Shown here: positions 1 to 8,761 of the stretch, piece by piece
How the letters are laid out: every line of letters begins with the position of its first letter
How positions within the stretch are numbered: position 1 is the stretch's first letter
Source of the DNA: JANSYP01 sp038751255
GTDB lineage: Bacteria > Pseudomonadota > Alphaproteobacteria > Rhodobacterales > Rhodobacteraceae
Reading direction: 5' to 3'
NCBI GenBank assembly: GCA_038751255.1
Contig: JBCDGN010000001.1
Location: forward strand, 62,001-126,000
DNA length: 64,000 nt
Translations under genes and position numbers: made by a program
Notes under the pieces: model-generated
The model's database searches: none
The model's input: only the letters and a program-made list of their open reading frames with translations
What the model was told of the DNA's origin: nothing

Positions 1-2115
1 ACCGATGGAGCCTATAACGAGCCTTGGGTCTATCGGTACAAAGATCTGAACTCTTGGTGGACTTCAGTTCATTACGACCGACCTGGTGGTGTGCGTGCGA
101 CGACACCGACACAATGGTCACCCCAGTCAAAACCCTTCTGGTTCACAGAGTTGGGCTGTGCTGCCTTGGATAAGGGCACCAACCAGCCCAACAAATTTCT
201 CGATCCAAAATCGTCAGAGTCGCGCTTGCCGCGCGGATCAAATGGCCTGCGGGACGATTTCATCCAGCTACAGTATCTGCGGGCGGTAAGCCGCCATTGG
301 TCAAAACCCCAAAATAATCCAATCTCGCAGAGCTACGGCGGGGCGATGGTGGATATGAGCTATGCACATGTCTGGGCCTGGGACGCCCGCCCGTATCCCT
401 ATTTCCCGGCACAAGCGAGCGTTTGGAGCGACGGTGATAACTATGATCGGGGCCATTGGCTCAATGGCCGCGCGTGCTCGCGGTCGCTGGCCTCTGTTGT
501 TGCTGAGATTTGCCGAAAGTCGGGCATCACCGACTATGATGTCTCGGAGCTTTATGGCCACGTGCGCGGCTTCAACGCACGCTTTGACCAAGGTGCTCGT
601 TCGGTCTTGCAGTCGTTGATGACGGTGCACAGTTTTGACGCGTTCGAGCAGAATGGACGGCTGGTGTTCAAGACCCGCATCGGGCGCCCGGACCATACAC
701 TGGTCTCGGAGGGCTTTGCTGTCGGTGAGAGTGGGTCTGCCGCGCCAGAGTTGCAGCGCGCTTCTCCGATGGAAGGCTCCGAGCGTGTCCGTCTTAGCTA
801 TGTTGAGGCTGATACAAACTATCCAGTGCGCAACGTAGAGGCCGCGCTTCCAGAAAAAGAAGCTGTCTCTGCGTCACAAAGCGAGACGGAACTTGTTCTG
901 AGCGCTGGAGAGGCGCGGCGCACTGTTGAGCGCTGGCTGAGCGAGAGCCGTCTGGCCCGCGAAGTGGTGCGCTTTGCACTACCGCCATCAGAAAATGACG
1001 TGCGTGTCGGTGATGTTGTGGCAATCGATAGCATGTCGGGCCAGGATCTTTACCGCGTTGATCGTCTTGAGGTGGACGGCGCTCGCTTGATCGAGGCCAC
1101 GCAAATCGATCCCTCCGTCTATGAAGCAGCCGAAGGGGCCATTGAGCCCGCGCGACTGACATCGAAACCAAGCGCCGGTCCTGTGTTTTCTGTTGTAATG
1201 GATCTTCCGCTATTGCCAGGACGAGATGTAGTTGAGGCCCCTTGGATCGCCTCCTCGTCAGAGGTCTGGCCAGGCAGTGTCGCGGTCTATGGGTCAGCCA
1301 CGGGCGAAGGCTTTAGTGCACTCTCAACTGTTGGCAGTTCAGCAGTGATTGGCAGGACTCTTGATCCCCTTTCCTTCGCAGCACCAGGCTTGATTGATCG
1401 CGGACCGGGACTGACCGTACAGCTTATCCGCGGAAGTTTGGCTTCGGCCGAGCGCCAGGCGCTATTGAATGGTGCCAATGCGATGGCAATAGGGGATGGG
1501 AGCAGCGATAACTGGGAAATCTTCCAGTTTGAGACCGCTGATCTTATCGCGCCGTTGACCTATCGTCTGAACTCTCGACTGCGCGGTCAACTCGGAACGG
1601 ATGCACTTGTGCCCACAGTGTGGCCCGCTGGGAGCAAAGTCGTTCTCTTAGGAACAGGGCTGCAGCAATTCAGCGGCACGAGCATTGGGCGCGAAACAGA
1701 GACGGAGCTTCTGATAGGTCCCGCAGAGCTCAGTTACAATTCTAGTGCCTATCGGCGCCAAAGCTTCACTTATGATGCCGTCTCTTTAAGACCCTACGCG
1801 CCAGTGCATCTCAGTGTCGAGACAGAGCCAGGCGGGGATCATAAATTCCGGTGGGTACGCCGGTCGCGCATCGATGGCGATCTTTGGAACCTACCTGAGA
1901 TCCCATTGGGGGAAGACCGAGAAGCCTATTGGGTTCGGGTGAGCCAAAACGGAGAAACTCTGCTTGAGAGTTCGCTCTCGGAACCTGAATGGTCCCTATC
2001 CCTTGTGGCGCGACAGGCCGCGGGTATCGCGCCTGGCGCCTATGACTTTGACGTTGCTCAAATCTCTGACCGCTACGGTCCAGGCTTGTTTAGAAGGATC
2101 ACTGTTGATGTCTAA
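1..2115 (+). CDS. GTA host-specificity/tail tip protein (gp15-like), C-terminal part
   Basis: The reading frame is open from the first base, so the gene begins upstream of the window; 704 C-terminal residues are present. The first ~200 residues are rich in Trp, Tyr and Pro (for example WVYRYKDLNSWW, FWFTELGCAALDKGTNQPN, SYAHVWAWDARPYPYFP) and match the TIM-barrel-like domain of gene transfer agent proteins. The rest resembles the phage tail-tip attachment protein J class. In known GTAs this is the large baseplate/host-specificity protein at the end of the structural cluster. The overlap with the next gene (8 bp) and the cysE gene downstream fit the end of the GTA cluster in Rhodobacteraceae. 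The family is recognised from memory. The assignment would be weakened if the upstream DNA lacked GTA head and tail genes. Confidence 0.88.
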   Translation, partial: TDGAYNEPWVYRYKDLNSWWTSVHYDRPGGVRATTPTQWSPQSKPFWFTELGCAALDKGTNQPNKFLDPKSSESRLPRGSNGLRDDFIQLQYLRAVSRHWSKPQNNPISQSYGGAMVDMSYAHVWAWDARPYPYFPAQASVWSDGDNYDRGHWLNGRACSRSLASVVAEICRKSGITDYDVSELYGHVRGFNARFDQGARSVLQSLMTVHSFDAFEQNGRLVFKTRIGRPDHTLVSEGFAVGESGSAAPELQRASPMEGSERVRLSYVEADTNYPVRNVEAALPEKEAVSASQSETELVLSAGEARRTVERWLSESRLAREVVRFALPPSENDVRVGDVVAIDSMSGQDLYRVDRLEVDGARLIEATQIDPSVYEAAEGAIEPARLTSKPSAGPVFSVVMDLPLLPGRDVVEAPWIASSSEVWPGSVAVYGSATGEGFSALSTVGSSAVIGRTLDPLSFAAPGLIDRGPGLTVQLIRGSLASAERQALLNGANAMAIGDGSSDNWEIFQFETADLIAPLTYRLNSRLRGQLGTDALVPTVWPAGSKVVLLGTGLQQFSGTSIGRETETELLIGPAELSYNSSAYRRQSFTYDAVSLRPYAPVHLSVETEPGGDHKFRWVRRSRIDGDLWNLPEIPLGEDREAYWVRVSQNGETLLESSLSEPEWSLSLVARQAAGIAPGAYDFDVAQISDRYGPGLFRRITVDV

Positions 2116-2818
2116 TACTGCCACACTGGGTCTGCCGCTGCTTCAGCCGTCGCAGGCACAAAAGCATGTCACCGTGAATGAGGCAATGGCAAGGCTTGAT
2201 GGCCTCTGCCAGATGGCGCTTCAGTCAATTTCCGAGACAGCGCCGCCGGTCTCAACCACAGATGGCGCTGTCTATGCTGTTCCAGCTGGCGCAAGTGGAG
2301 ATTGGGAGGGGCTCGACGGACAAGTTGCTGTTTTTTCAAACGGTGGTTGGGTCTATTTAACCCCTCAAGCTGGATGGCGCGCCCATGTGGTGGACGTAGG
2401 CGTCCCGGCGGTGTTCGACGGCACAGACTGGCAGCTCAATGGGGTGGTGGCGTCTACAAATGGGGCGACATCTTTCCTGGAAGTGCTAGAGTTTGATCAT
2501 AGCATCGCCGCGGGGGGAACTGATCAAACATCTATCGGGATTCCGAGCTACGCAATCGTTATGGGGGTCTCGGCAAGAGTTCTTAGTGAGATATCGGGCT
2601 CTCTGTCGAGCTGGCGTCTGGGGGTGCCGGGAAGCGACAATCGTTATGGCAGCGGGCTAGGGGTCAACACGGGATCTTGGGTGCAGGGTCTGTCGGGCCA
2701 GCCGCTCACTTATTACTCAGACACGCCGCTTCTTCTAACCGCTGAAGGCGGTGGGTTTTCTGCGGGCGAGATCCGCTTTGCGCTTCACCTTTTCCGGATC
2801 GGGCTGCCACGTGCTTGA
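2108..2818 (+). CDS. DUF2793 domain protein, GTA-associated
   Basis: This is a 236-residue protein whose ATG overlaps the end of the GTA tail gene by 8 bp, so the two are probably translationally coupled. The N-terminus carries the LGLPLLQPSQAQKHVTVNEA segment typical of DUF2793 proteins. A Gly/Ser-rich C-terminal half follows, with no signal peptide or membrane segment. DUF2793 proteins are often found next to GTA or prophage tail genes, and a tail-fibre or accessory surface role is plausible. Nothing in the sequence proves a function. An in-frame start lies further upstream at 1964, inside the tail gene, but the first 48 residues from it do not look like this family. Confidence 0.82.
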   Translation: MSNTATLGLPLLQPSQAQKHVTVNEAMARLDGLCQMALQSISETAPPVSTTDGAVYAVPAGASGDWEGLDGQVAVFSNGGWVYLTPQAGWRAHVVDVGVPAVFDGTDWQLNGVVASTNGATSFLEVLEFDHSIAAGGTDQTSIGIPSYAIVMGVSARVLSEISGSLSSWRLGVPGSDNRYGSGLGVNTGSWVQGLSGQPLTYYSDTPLLLTAEGGGFSAGEIRFALHLFRIGLPRA

Positions 2819-2872
2819 GTGATGCCGAAATAAATGATCTACATGGTCGAGAACTCAGCGTGAGGACTGGCC

Positions 2873-3673
2873 ATGGCAACGCCCCGTACGACGTCTTTTA
2901 CCGAGCTTGATCCGATTTGGGCAGAGATCTGCCGGACTGCGGAGACAACGATCAACGAAGAGCCGCTTTTGGGTGGTTTGATCCATGCAAGTGTCTTGCA
3001 TCATGCCTCTTTCGAGAGCGCATTGGCCTACCGCTTTGCGGTTAAGCTGCGCTCGGAAGAGATGTCAGAGCAGCTTTTGCGGGAAATCGCCGATGCGGCG
3101 CATGCCGATGATCCAAGACTGTCAGAAGCCGCACGCGCTGATCTGCGCGCAGTTTTTGAACGTGATCCGGCTTGCCACGATCTGCTGCAGCCATTGCTGT
3201 TCTTCAAAGGGTTTCAGGCGCTACAAGCGTTTCGTGTGAGCCATTGGCTGTTTAGCCAAGGCCGCAAAGGGCTTGCCTATTTCGTTCAGATGCGCGTGTC
3301 GGAGGTGTTTGGCGTCGATATCCACCCAGCGGCGAACGTGGGCAAAGGCATCATGATCGATCACGCCCATAGTATCGTGATCGGGGAAACCGCCACCGTG
3401 GGTGACAATGTGTCGATGCTTCATGCAGTTACCCTTGGTGGAACCGGCAAGGAAGATGGCAACCGCCATCCCAAAATTGGACATGGTGTGTTGATCGGCG
3501 CTGGGGCGAAAGTGCTCGGCAACATCGAGGTTGGAGACTGCGTGCGTATCGCAGCAGGCTCGGTGGTGCTGCAATCGGTGCCAGGATGCAAGACGGTTGC
3601 TGGCGTTCCCGCACGGATTGTTGGCGACGCGGGATGCGATCAGCCTTCCGTCAGCATGGATCAGCGTCTTTAA
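2873..3673 (+). CDS. cysE: Serine O-acetyltransferase
   Basis: The 266-residue protein should transfer acetyl from acetyl-CoA to L-serine, giving O-acetylserine for cysteine synthesis in the cytoplasm. The N-terminal ~140 residues are the helical CysE domain. The C-terminal part is a left-handed beta-helix of hexapeptide repeats with DIHPAANVGKGIMIDHAHS and VTLGGTGKEDGNRHPKIG. The His in IDHAHS (about residue 164) corresponds to the catalytic His. Length is normal for the family. The gene sits 54 bp after the DUF2793 gene, the position where cysE is commonly found beside GTA clusters. Its stop overlaps the stop of the convergent ftsB-like gene by 4 bp. Confidence 0.95.
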   Translation: MATPRTTSFTELDPIWAEICRTAETTINEEPLLGGLIHASVLHHASFESALAYRFAVKLRSEEMSEQLLREIADAAHADDPRLSEAARADLRAVFERDPACHDLLQPLLFFKGFQALQAFRVSHWLFSQGRKGLAYFVQMRVSEVFGVDIHPAANVGKGIMIDHAHSIVIGETATVGDNVSMLHAVTLGGTGKEDGNRHPKIGHGVLIGAGAKVLGNIEVGDCVRIAAGSVVLQSVPGCKTVAGVPARIVGDAGCDQPSVSMDQRL

Positions 3674-3984
3674 TCCAAAATCAGATCATCCGCGCGGAGA
3701 TATCCAAGGATATCCCGCGCGCGTTCATCTAAAAGATCAAGATCGAGAAAGCCGTCCGACAGCCGGTAGGTTTTGTTCTCTAGAGCTGCGATTTCCAGTG
3801 CAAGATTCTCTTTCTCCGTGTTCAGATGCTCAGTTTGCGCCGCGATCGAAAGCCGCTCAATCACCCCAAGCTCGCCGCGGATCGCTGCAAAGGCAAAGTA
3901 TAAGATCGCGATGAAGCTGATGGCAAAATAAAGAGTGAGTCCGATATTCGGTCTGTCGTGCACTGCTTTGGCCTCCACGAGCAT
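3670..3984 (-). CDS. FtsB/DivIC-like septum formation initiator
   Basis: This 104-residue protein has one membrane segment near residues 15-33 (LTLYFAISFIAILYFAFAA) followed by a short coiled coil (LNTEKENLALEIAALENK). That is the architecture of FtsB/DivIC proteins, which bridge FtsL and FtsQ in the divisome. The ATG at 3984 was chosen because upstream in-frame codons encode an Arg/Ser-rich stretch with no family resemblance. It follows the aldolase gene on the same strand after a strong hairpin, so it is probably transcribed separately. It converges on cysE with a 4 bp overlap of stops. Confidence 0.85.
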   Translation of the reverse strand: MLVEAKAVHDRPNIGLTLYFAISFIAILYFAFAAIRGELGVIERLSIAAQTEHLNTEKENLALEIAALENKTYRLSDGFLDLDLLDERARDILGYLRADDLILD

Positions 3985-4039
3985 TTCTCTGCTCTTGCGT
4001 GGAATGTGCCACAAACACTGCCCTGAGAGAACACTGTCG

Positions 4040-4073
4040 AAAATGCGGCGGCGGGTGCTGCGGCGCACCCGCC
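4040..4073 (-). terminator. Rho-independent terminator-like hairpin after aldolase gene
   Basis: A perfect 9 bp inverted repeat (GGCGGGTGC at 4050-4058 and GCACCCGCC at 4065-4073) has a 6-nt loop. On the minus strand it is followed by GCATTTT. It begins 14 bp after the aldolase stop codon and lies before the ftsB-like gene. The U-tract is short, so termination may be partial. Confidence 0.6.
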
Positions 4074-4086
4074 ACGGTTTTGTCGG

Positions 4087-5016
4087 TTAGGCCTTGCCTT
4101 TATAGATATCAATCAGCCTGCTCAGCATGTCGAGCGCGTCTTCACGGGTTCTCTGGAAGCTGTTCCTTCCGATGATGGAACCATTACCGCCTCCATCCCG
4201 GATCGCCCGCGCATCATCATAGACACTATCGGTGCCCTTCTTGGCGCCTCCAGAAAACACGATCAGGCGACGGCCGTTGAAAGACGAGCGCACACATTCG
4301 GCAACACGCGCGGCTTGTGTCGTAATATCGATGCTTTGTTCGTCAAAAACCTTTTTGGCTTCAGGCTGTTCCAGATGATCGCTAGAGAGCTTCACCTTGA
4401 TGATATGTGCGCCGAGAAGGGCCGCTATATGAGCTGCATAAGCTGAGATATCGGCCGCTGTTTCGCCCGCTTTGCTAATGGCTTCGCCGCGCGGGTAAGA
4501 CCAAATCACAGTGGCAACGCCGCAAGCCGCAGCTTCACGGCGCATCTCGACAATCTCTTCGAACATATCGAGTGCCATGTCTGAGCCCGGATAGACTGTG
4601 AACCCGATGGCCGCACAGCCCAAGCGCAGCGCGTCATCAACGCTTGCCGTCACGGCTTGGTTCTTGCCCGCGGTGTCTGACATCAGTGAGTTCGCGCTGT
4701 TGACCTTCAGGATTGTCGGAACCTGGCCTGCAAACGTATCTGCGCCGGCCTCGAGTGGACCAAGTGGCGCGGCATAGGCATTCAGACCTGCATCGATGGC
4801 AAGTTGATAGTGGTAGTGCGGATCGTACCCTCCTGGGTTTGGGGCAAAGCTGCGCGCCGGGCCATGCTCAAATCCCTGATCAACAGGCAGGATGATCATT
4901 TTACCGGTGCCGCCCAGCTTGCCATGCATCAGCATGCTGCAAAGCTTGCCTTTCACACCGGGGTTCTCCCCCTCGTAATTCTTCAGGATATTTTGAACCG
5001 TACGCGTCGCCTTCAT
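4087..5016 (-). CDS. fbaB: Class I fructose-bisphosphate aldolase (DhnA/FbaB type)
   Basis: The 309-residue enzyme should interconvert fructose-1,6-bisphosphate with dihydroxyacetone phosphate and glyceraldehyde-3-phosphate. It belongs to the metal-independent DhnA-type class I family rather than the zinc class II family: it has IILPVDQGFEHGP near residue 41, ATVIWSYPRGEA near 168, and the strand AHIIKVKLSS (Lys 207/209) where the Schiff-base lysine lies. The C-terminal phosphate-binding part reads VFSGGAKKG and DGGGNGSIIGRNSFQR. It lies downstream of pgk on the same strand, 114 bp away, as a glycolysis/gluconeogenesis pair. A palindrome in the gap may be a regulator site. Confidence 0.92.
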   Translation of the reverse strand: MKATRTVQNILKNYEGENPGVKGKLCSMLMHGKLGGTGKMIILPVDQGFEHGPARSFAPNPGGYDPHYHYQLAIDAGLNAYAAPLGPLEAGADTFAGQVPTILKVNSANSLMSDTAGKNQAVTASVDDALRLGCAAIGFTVYPGSDMALDMFEEIVEMRREAAACGVATVIWSYPRGEAISKAGETAADISAYAAHIAALLGAHIIKVKLSSDHLEQPEAKKVFDEQSIDITTQAARVAECVRSSFNGRRLIVFSGGAKKGTDSVYDDARAIRDGGGNGSIIGRNSFQRTREDALDMLSRLIDIYKGKA

Positions 5017-5087
5017 GGAATTACCCTTTACTTGTCCAGGTGGTCGATGGCCGTGGGTTGCGCTGTTTGTCGCCTTCGATCAAGGAT

Positions 5088-5099
5088 GTGAGCGCTAAC
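5088..5099. promoter_or_regulatory. Possible LacI-family (CceR-like) operator upstream of fbaB
   Basis: The 12-mer GTGAGCGCTAAC is a near-perfect palindrome around AGCGCT with one mismatched pair. It lies 72 bp upstream of the aldolase start codon. Palindromes centred on CG with flanking TTA/TAA are typical of LacI-family regulators, and alphaproteobacterial CceR controls central carbon genes. The link to a specific regulator is inference from a single site. Confidence 0.3.
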
Positions 5100-5130
5100 T
5101 TGGGCAGTATGTCGCCCGTGAATACGTCAT

Positions 5131-6309
5131 TCACGTCTCAAGAGCTGCGACACCTGGGAGCGTTTTACCTTCCATCCACTCCAAAAAGGCGCCACCTGCG
5201 GTCGAAATGTATGTAAAGTCAACCGCTGCGCCAGACTTGTTCAGCGCGGCCACGGTGTCACCACCACCTGCGACTGAGATAAGCTCGCCTTGCGCAGAGC
5301 GGCCGGCCGCAAATTTCGCTGCCGCATTGGTCGCGATGTCAAACGGGGCGATTTCAAATGCGCCCAACGGCCCATTCCAAATGACGGTTTTCGCTTTGGC
5401 GAGGGCTGTTTCTACCGCCGCGATGGTTTGAGGACCTGCATCTAGGATCATCGCATCAGCGGGGCAGGCGTCTGCAGCCACGATTTCGTTCTCAGCGCCT
5501 TCCTTGAACTCTCGTGCCACGACCACATCAACCGGCAACAGAATTTGACATCCTGCTGCCGTGGCTTTGTCCATGATTTCGGTGGCGGTGTCCGTCATGT
5601 CATGTTCTGCAAGTGATTTGCCGACATCAATGCCTTGCGCTGCGAGAAATGTGTTTGCCATACCGCCGCCGATGATCAGCATGTCGACCTTTTCCACCAA
5701 ATTGCCCAATAGATCGAGCTTAGTGGATACCTTTGCGCCTCCGACGACCGCCGCGACGGGACGTTTAGGATCGCCAAGCGCGCTTTCCAAAGCTTTCAGT
5801 TCGGCTTCCATCAGACGGCCCGCGCAAGAGGGCAGGAGTTTCGCCACGCCTTCGGTCGAGGCATGTGCGCGGTGCGCGGCGGAAAACGCGTCATTGCAGT
5901 AGATATCCCCGAGCGTGGCGAGAAAGCCCGCCATCTTGGGGTCGTTTTTCTCTTCCCCAGCGGCAAAGCGGGTGTTTTCCACAAGAACAACCGCGCCCGC
6001 AGGCAACGCCTCGAGCGCCCCCCGGTTGGGCATTTCCACGAAGGTGATCTCGCGGTCGAGCTTTTCTTCCAGCGTTGGCACCGTGATCCTCAGTGACATC
6101 TCTGGCACAACTTGACCCTTGGGGCGGCCGAAATGTGCCAAGAGCACCGGCTTGCCGCCTTTGGAGAGAATATCGTCGATCGTCGGTTTGATCCGCTCGA
6201 TCCGCGTGGCGTCGGTCACTTTCCCGTCAGCCACCGGCACATTGATATCAACGCGGGTGAGGACAATCTTGCCCTCCAGATCCATGTCATCGAGGGTTTT
6301 CCAAGCCAT
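5131..6309 (-). CDS. pgk: Phosphoglycerate kinase
   Basis: The 392-residue enzyme should convert 1,3-bisphosphoglycerate and ADP to 3-phosphoglycerate and ATP in the cytoplasm. Diagnostic segments are VLTRVDINVPV near residue 16, LLAHFGRPKG near 57, VLVENTRFAAGE near 108, and the nucleotide-binding end IWNGPLGAFE and SVAGGGDT. Length fits bacterial monofunctional Pgk. It stands upstream of the class I aldolase on the same strand. It is divergent from the cyclophilin gene, with a 163 bp gap that should hold both promoters. Confidence 0.97.
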   Translation of the reverse strand: MAWKTLDDMDLEGKIVLTRVDINVPVADGKVTDATRIERIKPTIDDILSKGGKPVLLAHFGRPKGQVVPEMSLRITVPTLEEKLDREITFVEMPNRGALEALPAGAVVLVENTRFAAGEEKNDPKMAGFLATLGDIYCNDAFSAAHRAHASTEGVAKLLPSCAGRLMEAELKALESALGDPKRPVAAVVGGAKVSTKLDLLGNLVEKVDMLIIGGGMANTFLAAQGIDVGKSLAEHDMTDTATEIMDKATAAGCQILLPVDVVVAREFKEGAENEIVAADACPADAMILDAGPQTIAAVETALAKAKTVIWNGPLGAFEIAPFDIATNAAAKFAAGRSAQGELISVAGGGDTVAALNKSGAAVDFTYISTAGGAFLEWMEGKTLPGVAALET

Positions 6310-6472
6310 TGTCGTCGTCTCCGCATCTTGCCTTGCGGCTGATCAACCTGTTTGTGGCTCTTGCGTCAACCGAAACGGCTTTGATCTTTCCCTTTGCGAC
6401 CCTTCGCCCTAGGGTCCGCCGCGACAGGCCCCGGCCGCAAAAACAATCTGGACAACAAAAAGGGAGCGCCCC

Positions 6473-6979
6473 ATGGCGGACATCAAAGACCCCGAAAACA
6501 CCATCTTGATGGAACTGAAAGATGGCACTGTCGTCATCGAGCTATTGCCGGACATCGCCCCCAAGCATGTGGACCGGATGAAGGCCCTGGCGCGATCTGG
6601 TTCCTATGACAACGTCTGTTTCCACCGCGTGATCGATGGTTTCATGGCGCAAACCGGCGACGTGGCGAATGGCAATATGGAAAAGGATTTCAATATCCGT
6701 ATGGCGGGCACAGGTGGCTCTGAGCATCCTGATTTGCCTGCGGAGTTTTCGAAACTGCCCCATGATCGCGGCACGCTGGGGGCGGCGCGGTCGCAGGCGC
6801 CAGACTCGGCAAACTCGCAATTCTTCATCAATTTCAAAGACAACCATTTCCTGAATGGACAGTATACGGTCTATGGCCGAGTGATCGATGGGATGGCCTT
6901 CATCGATGCGATTACACGCGGCGAACCCCCTGCAGAGCCAGACCGGATGATCAGCGTGAAGGTGGCCTCTGATGCGTAA
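6473..6979 (+). CDS. ppiB: Peptidyl-prolyl cis-trans isomerase, cytosolic cyclophilin
   Basis: The 168-residue cyclophilin has no signal peptide, so it should act on proline bonds in the cytoplasm. Conserved catalytic-site segments are FHRVIDGFMAQTGD, the Gln/Phe in SANSQFFINF, and the C-terminal GRVIDGMAFIDAI. A ribosome-binding site (AAAGGGAG) precedes the ATG. The stop overlaps the start of a second cyclophilin by 8 bp, so the pair forms one operon. The two proteins are close in sequence and look like a tandem duplication. Confidence 0.94.
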   Translation: MADIKDPENTILMELKDGTVVIELLPDIAPKHVDRMKALARSGSYDNVCFHRVIDGFMAQTGDVANGNMEKDFNIRMAGTGGSEHPDLPAEFSKLPHDRGTLGAARSQAPDSANSQFFINFKDNHFLNGQYTVYGRVIDGMAFIDAITRGEPPAEPDRMISVKVASDA

Positions 6980-7532
6980 CACGATCACCGCTTTGGCCTG
7001 CCTTTTGGCAGCACCTGCTTTTGCCACTGGGCTGCAGATCGAGATCGCGGGCGAGGCCAACGGCACAGTCACTGTCGAACTGTTGGACGACATCGCGCCG
7101 CAACATGCTGAACAGATTGCGACACTTGCCGCAGATGGCGCTTATGATGGCGTTGTCTTTCATCGGGTGATCGACGGGTTCATGGCGCAAACCGGCGATG
7201 TCGAATTCGGGGACAGCACGGACAGCAAGTTCGACATTCGTCGCGCGGGCACAGGGGGGTCCAAACGCCCCGATATCCCTGCAGAGTTCTCCGATGTGCC
7301 TTTCGACCGGGGCGTTGTGGGCATGGCACGGTCTCAGAACCCAAACTCGGCCAATTCCCAGTTCTTCATCATGTTTGACGATGGCCATTTCCTGAACGGT
7401 GACTACACGGTTGTGGGCCGTGTGACCGACGGTATGGATGTGGTTGACCAGATCAAGCGCGGTGTGCAGTCGGCAAATGGCGCCATGGTGGGAGAACCAG
7501 ACCGCATGGTCAAGGTGACGGTCACGGACTGA
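6972..7532 (+). CDS. Peptidyl-prolyl cis-trans isomerase, secreted cyclophilin
   Basis: The 186-residue cyclophilin begins with a clear signal peptide (MRNTITALACLLAAPAFATG, cleavage near residue 19), so it should work in the periplasm. The active-site segments FHRVIDGFMAQTGDVEFG and SANSQFFIMFDD are almost identical to those of the upstream cytosolic paralogue. The coding region overlaps that gene by 8 bp. The pair gives one folding enzyme per compartment from a single transcript. A hairpin with a short T-rich tail lies 36 bp after the stop. Confidence 0.93.
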   Translation: MRNTITALACLLAAPAFATGLQIEIAGEANGTVTVELLDDIAPQHAEQIATLAADGAYDGVVFHRVIDGFMAQTGDVEFGDSTDSKFDIRRAGTGGSKRPDIPAEFSDVPFDRGVVGMARSQNPNSANSQFFIMFDDGHFLNGDYTVVGRVTDGMDVVDQIKRGVQSANGAMVGEPDRMVKVTVTD

Positions 7533-7567
7533 CCCACAGCCTCTCACAGCTCGGTGACCTGGGCTAG

Positions 7568-7587
7568 CCTCGGCAGTTTTGCCGGGG
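7568..7587 (+). terminator. Terminator-like hairpin after cyclophilin pair
   Basis: An 8 bp stem (CCTCGGCA with TGCCGGGG, one G-U pair) has a GTTT loop and is followed by CACTCTTT. It lies between the secreted cyclophilin and the DUF3179 gene, 33 bp before the latter's ATG. The T-tract is weak, so it may be partial or attenuator-like. Confidence 0.45.
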
Positions 7588-7619
7588 CACTCTTTCCGTT
7601 AGGGAAGAGGGAGACTGCC

Positions 7620-8594
7620 ATGCGACACCACCGGGCTGTAATCGGTGCCTTCATCTGTTTGCTCAGCCTTGCGACGGCTTTGACGGCTTCACCTGAGCGC
7701 TGGCAGCGAGCCTTTCCCAAGACAGATTTCAGCCGCTCAGCGATAGATTTTGCAGAGATCCGCGATGGCGGGCCGGGCCGTGACGGCATACCCGCGATTG
7801 ATGCACCGCGCTTTCGCATGGTGAGCAATGAAACTGGGCTTAGCCCCAAAGAGCCGGTCATGGTGCTCGCAATGGAAGGGGTCCCCGCACGAGCCTATCC
7901 GATCCGCTATCTGATGTGGCATGAGATTGTGAATGATCAGGTGGGCCGAACCCCTATCGCGGTCACGTTCTGCCCGCTTTGTAACTCAGGGCTGATCTTT
8001 GACCGTCGGGTGGGCGGGCAGGTGCTTGACTTTGGTGTTTCGGGGTTGCTGCGCAATTCCGACATGGTGATGTATGACCGTCAGACCGAAAGTTTCTGGC
8101 AGCAAGCTACGGCAACCGGGATTGTTGGCCGTTACATGGGCACCGAACTGACGGCTCTGCCTGCTTGGATGGATGCGTGGGAAAACTTCCGCCGTGAGTA
8201 TCCCGACGGACTTGTACTCGCCGCGCCAGCGACGCGCCGCGACTACGGGCGTAATCCGTATGTGGGCTATGACAGATCCGAGCGACCGTTTCTCTATCGC
8301 GGAGAGCTCCCACCCCATGGGATCGCAGCGTTAGAGCGGGTTGTTCGTGTCGGCGACAAGGCTTGGCCCGTGGCGCGCTTGCGGGACAAGGGTGGCGTCA
8401 CCGAAGAAGGGGTGACGATCAGTTGGACAGCCGGTCAGGCCTCTGCGTTGGACCACCCGCGAATCCCAAAGGGCCGTGATGTTGGCACCATCCGAGTAAA
8501 AGACGCTGCGACCGGCCAGGATATGCCCCATGACGTTATGTTTGCCTTCGCGTTCCATGCTTTTTGGCCGGATGGCGCATGGATGCTTGAGTGA
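7620..8594 (+). CDS. DUF3179 domain-containing exported protein
   Basis: The 324-residue protein starts with a signal peptide (residues 1-24, hydrophobic VIGAFICLLSLATALTA). It carries the hallmark FCPLCNSG motif near residue 120 and the downstream LRNSDMVMYDRQTESFWQQ segment that define DUF3179. The two Cys of CPLC could bind metal or form a redox pair, but no activity is established. The ATG at 7620 was chosen because AGGGAGAC precedes it and the signal peptide begins there; an in-frame upstream start at 7554 lies in front of the hairpin. The gene is not obviously linked in function to the cyclophilins. Confidence 0.88.
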   Translation: MRHHRAVIGAFICLLSLATALTASPERWQRAFPKTDFSRSAIDFAEIRDGGPGRDGIPAIDAPRFRMVSNETGLSPKEPVMVLAMEGVPARAYPIRYLMWHEIVNDQVGRTPIAVTFCPLCNSGLIFDRRVGGQVLDFGVSGLLRNSDMVMYDRQTESFWQQATATGIVGRYMGTELTALPAWMDAWENFRREYPDGLVLAAPATRRDYGRNPYVGYDRSERPFLYRGELPPHGIAALERVVRVGDKAWPVARLRDKGGVTEEGVTISWTAGQASALDHPRIPKGRDVGTIRVKDAATGQDMPHDVMFAFAFHAFWPDGAWMLE

Positions 8595-8761
8595 AGACCG
8601 CGCTGTAAGCTGTTGAGTTAATATCCTTCTTATGGCGTGCGCATAGACAAGAGTTTTTTGATCAGCGATGAAGACCGAAAAACGCGCCTCGAACTTCATG
8701 TCCAGACTGTTCAGAGCCCGTGCATTTGGGTGTGCGCTGTCTCTTGACGCAAGGCCAAGTC

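Noticed and set aside
5118..5134. Hairpin GTGAAT-ACGTC-ATTCAC at the end of pgk as a terminator
   Set aside because: The stem is only 6 bp, it is AT-rich, and no T-tract follows on the minus strand.
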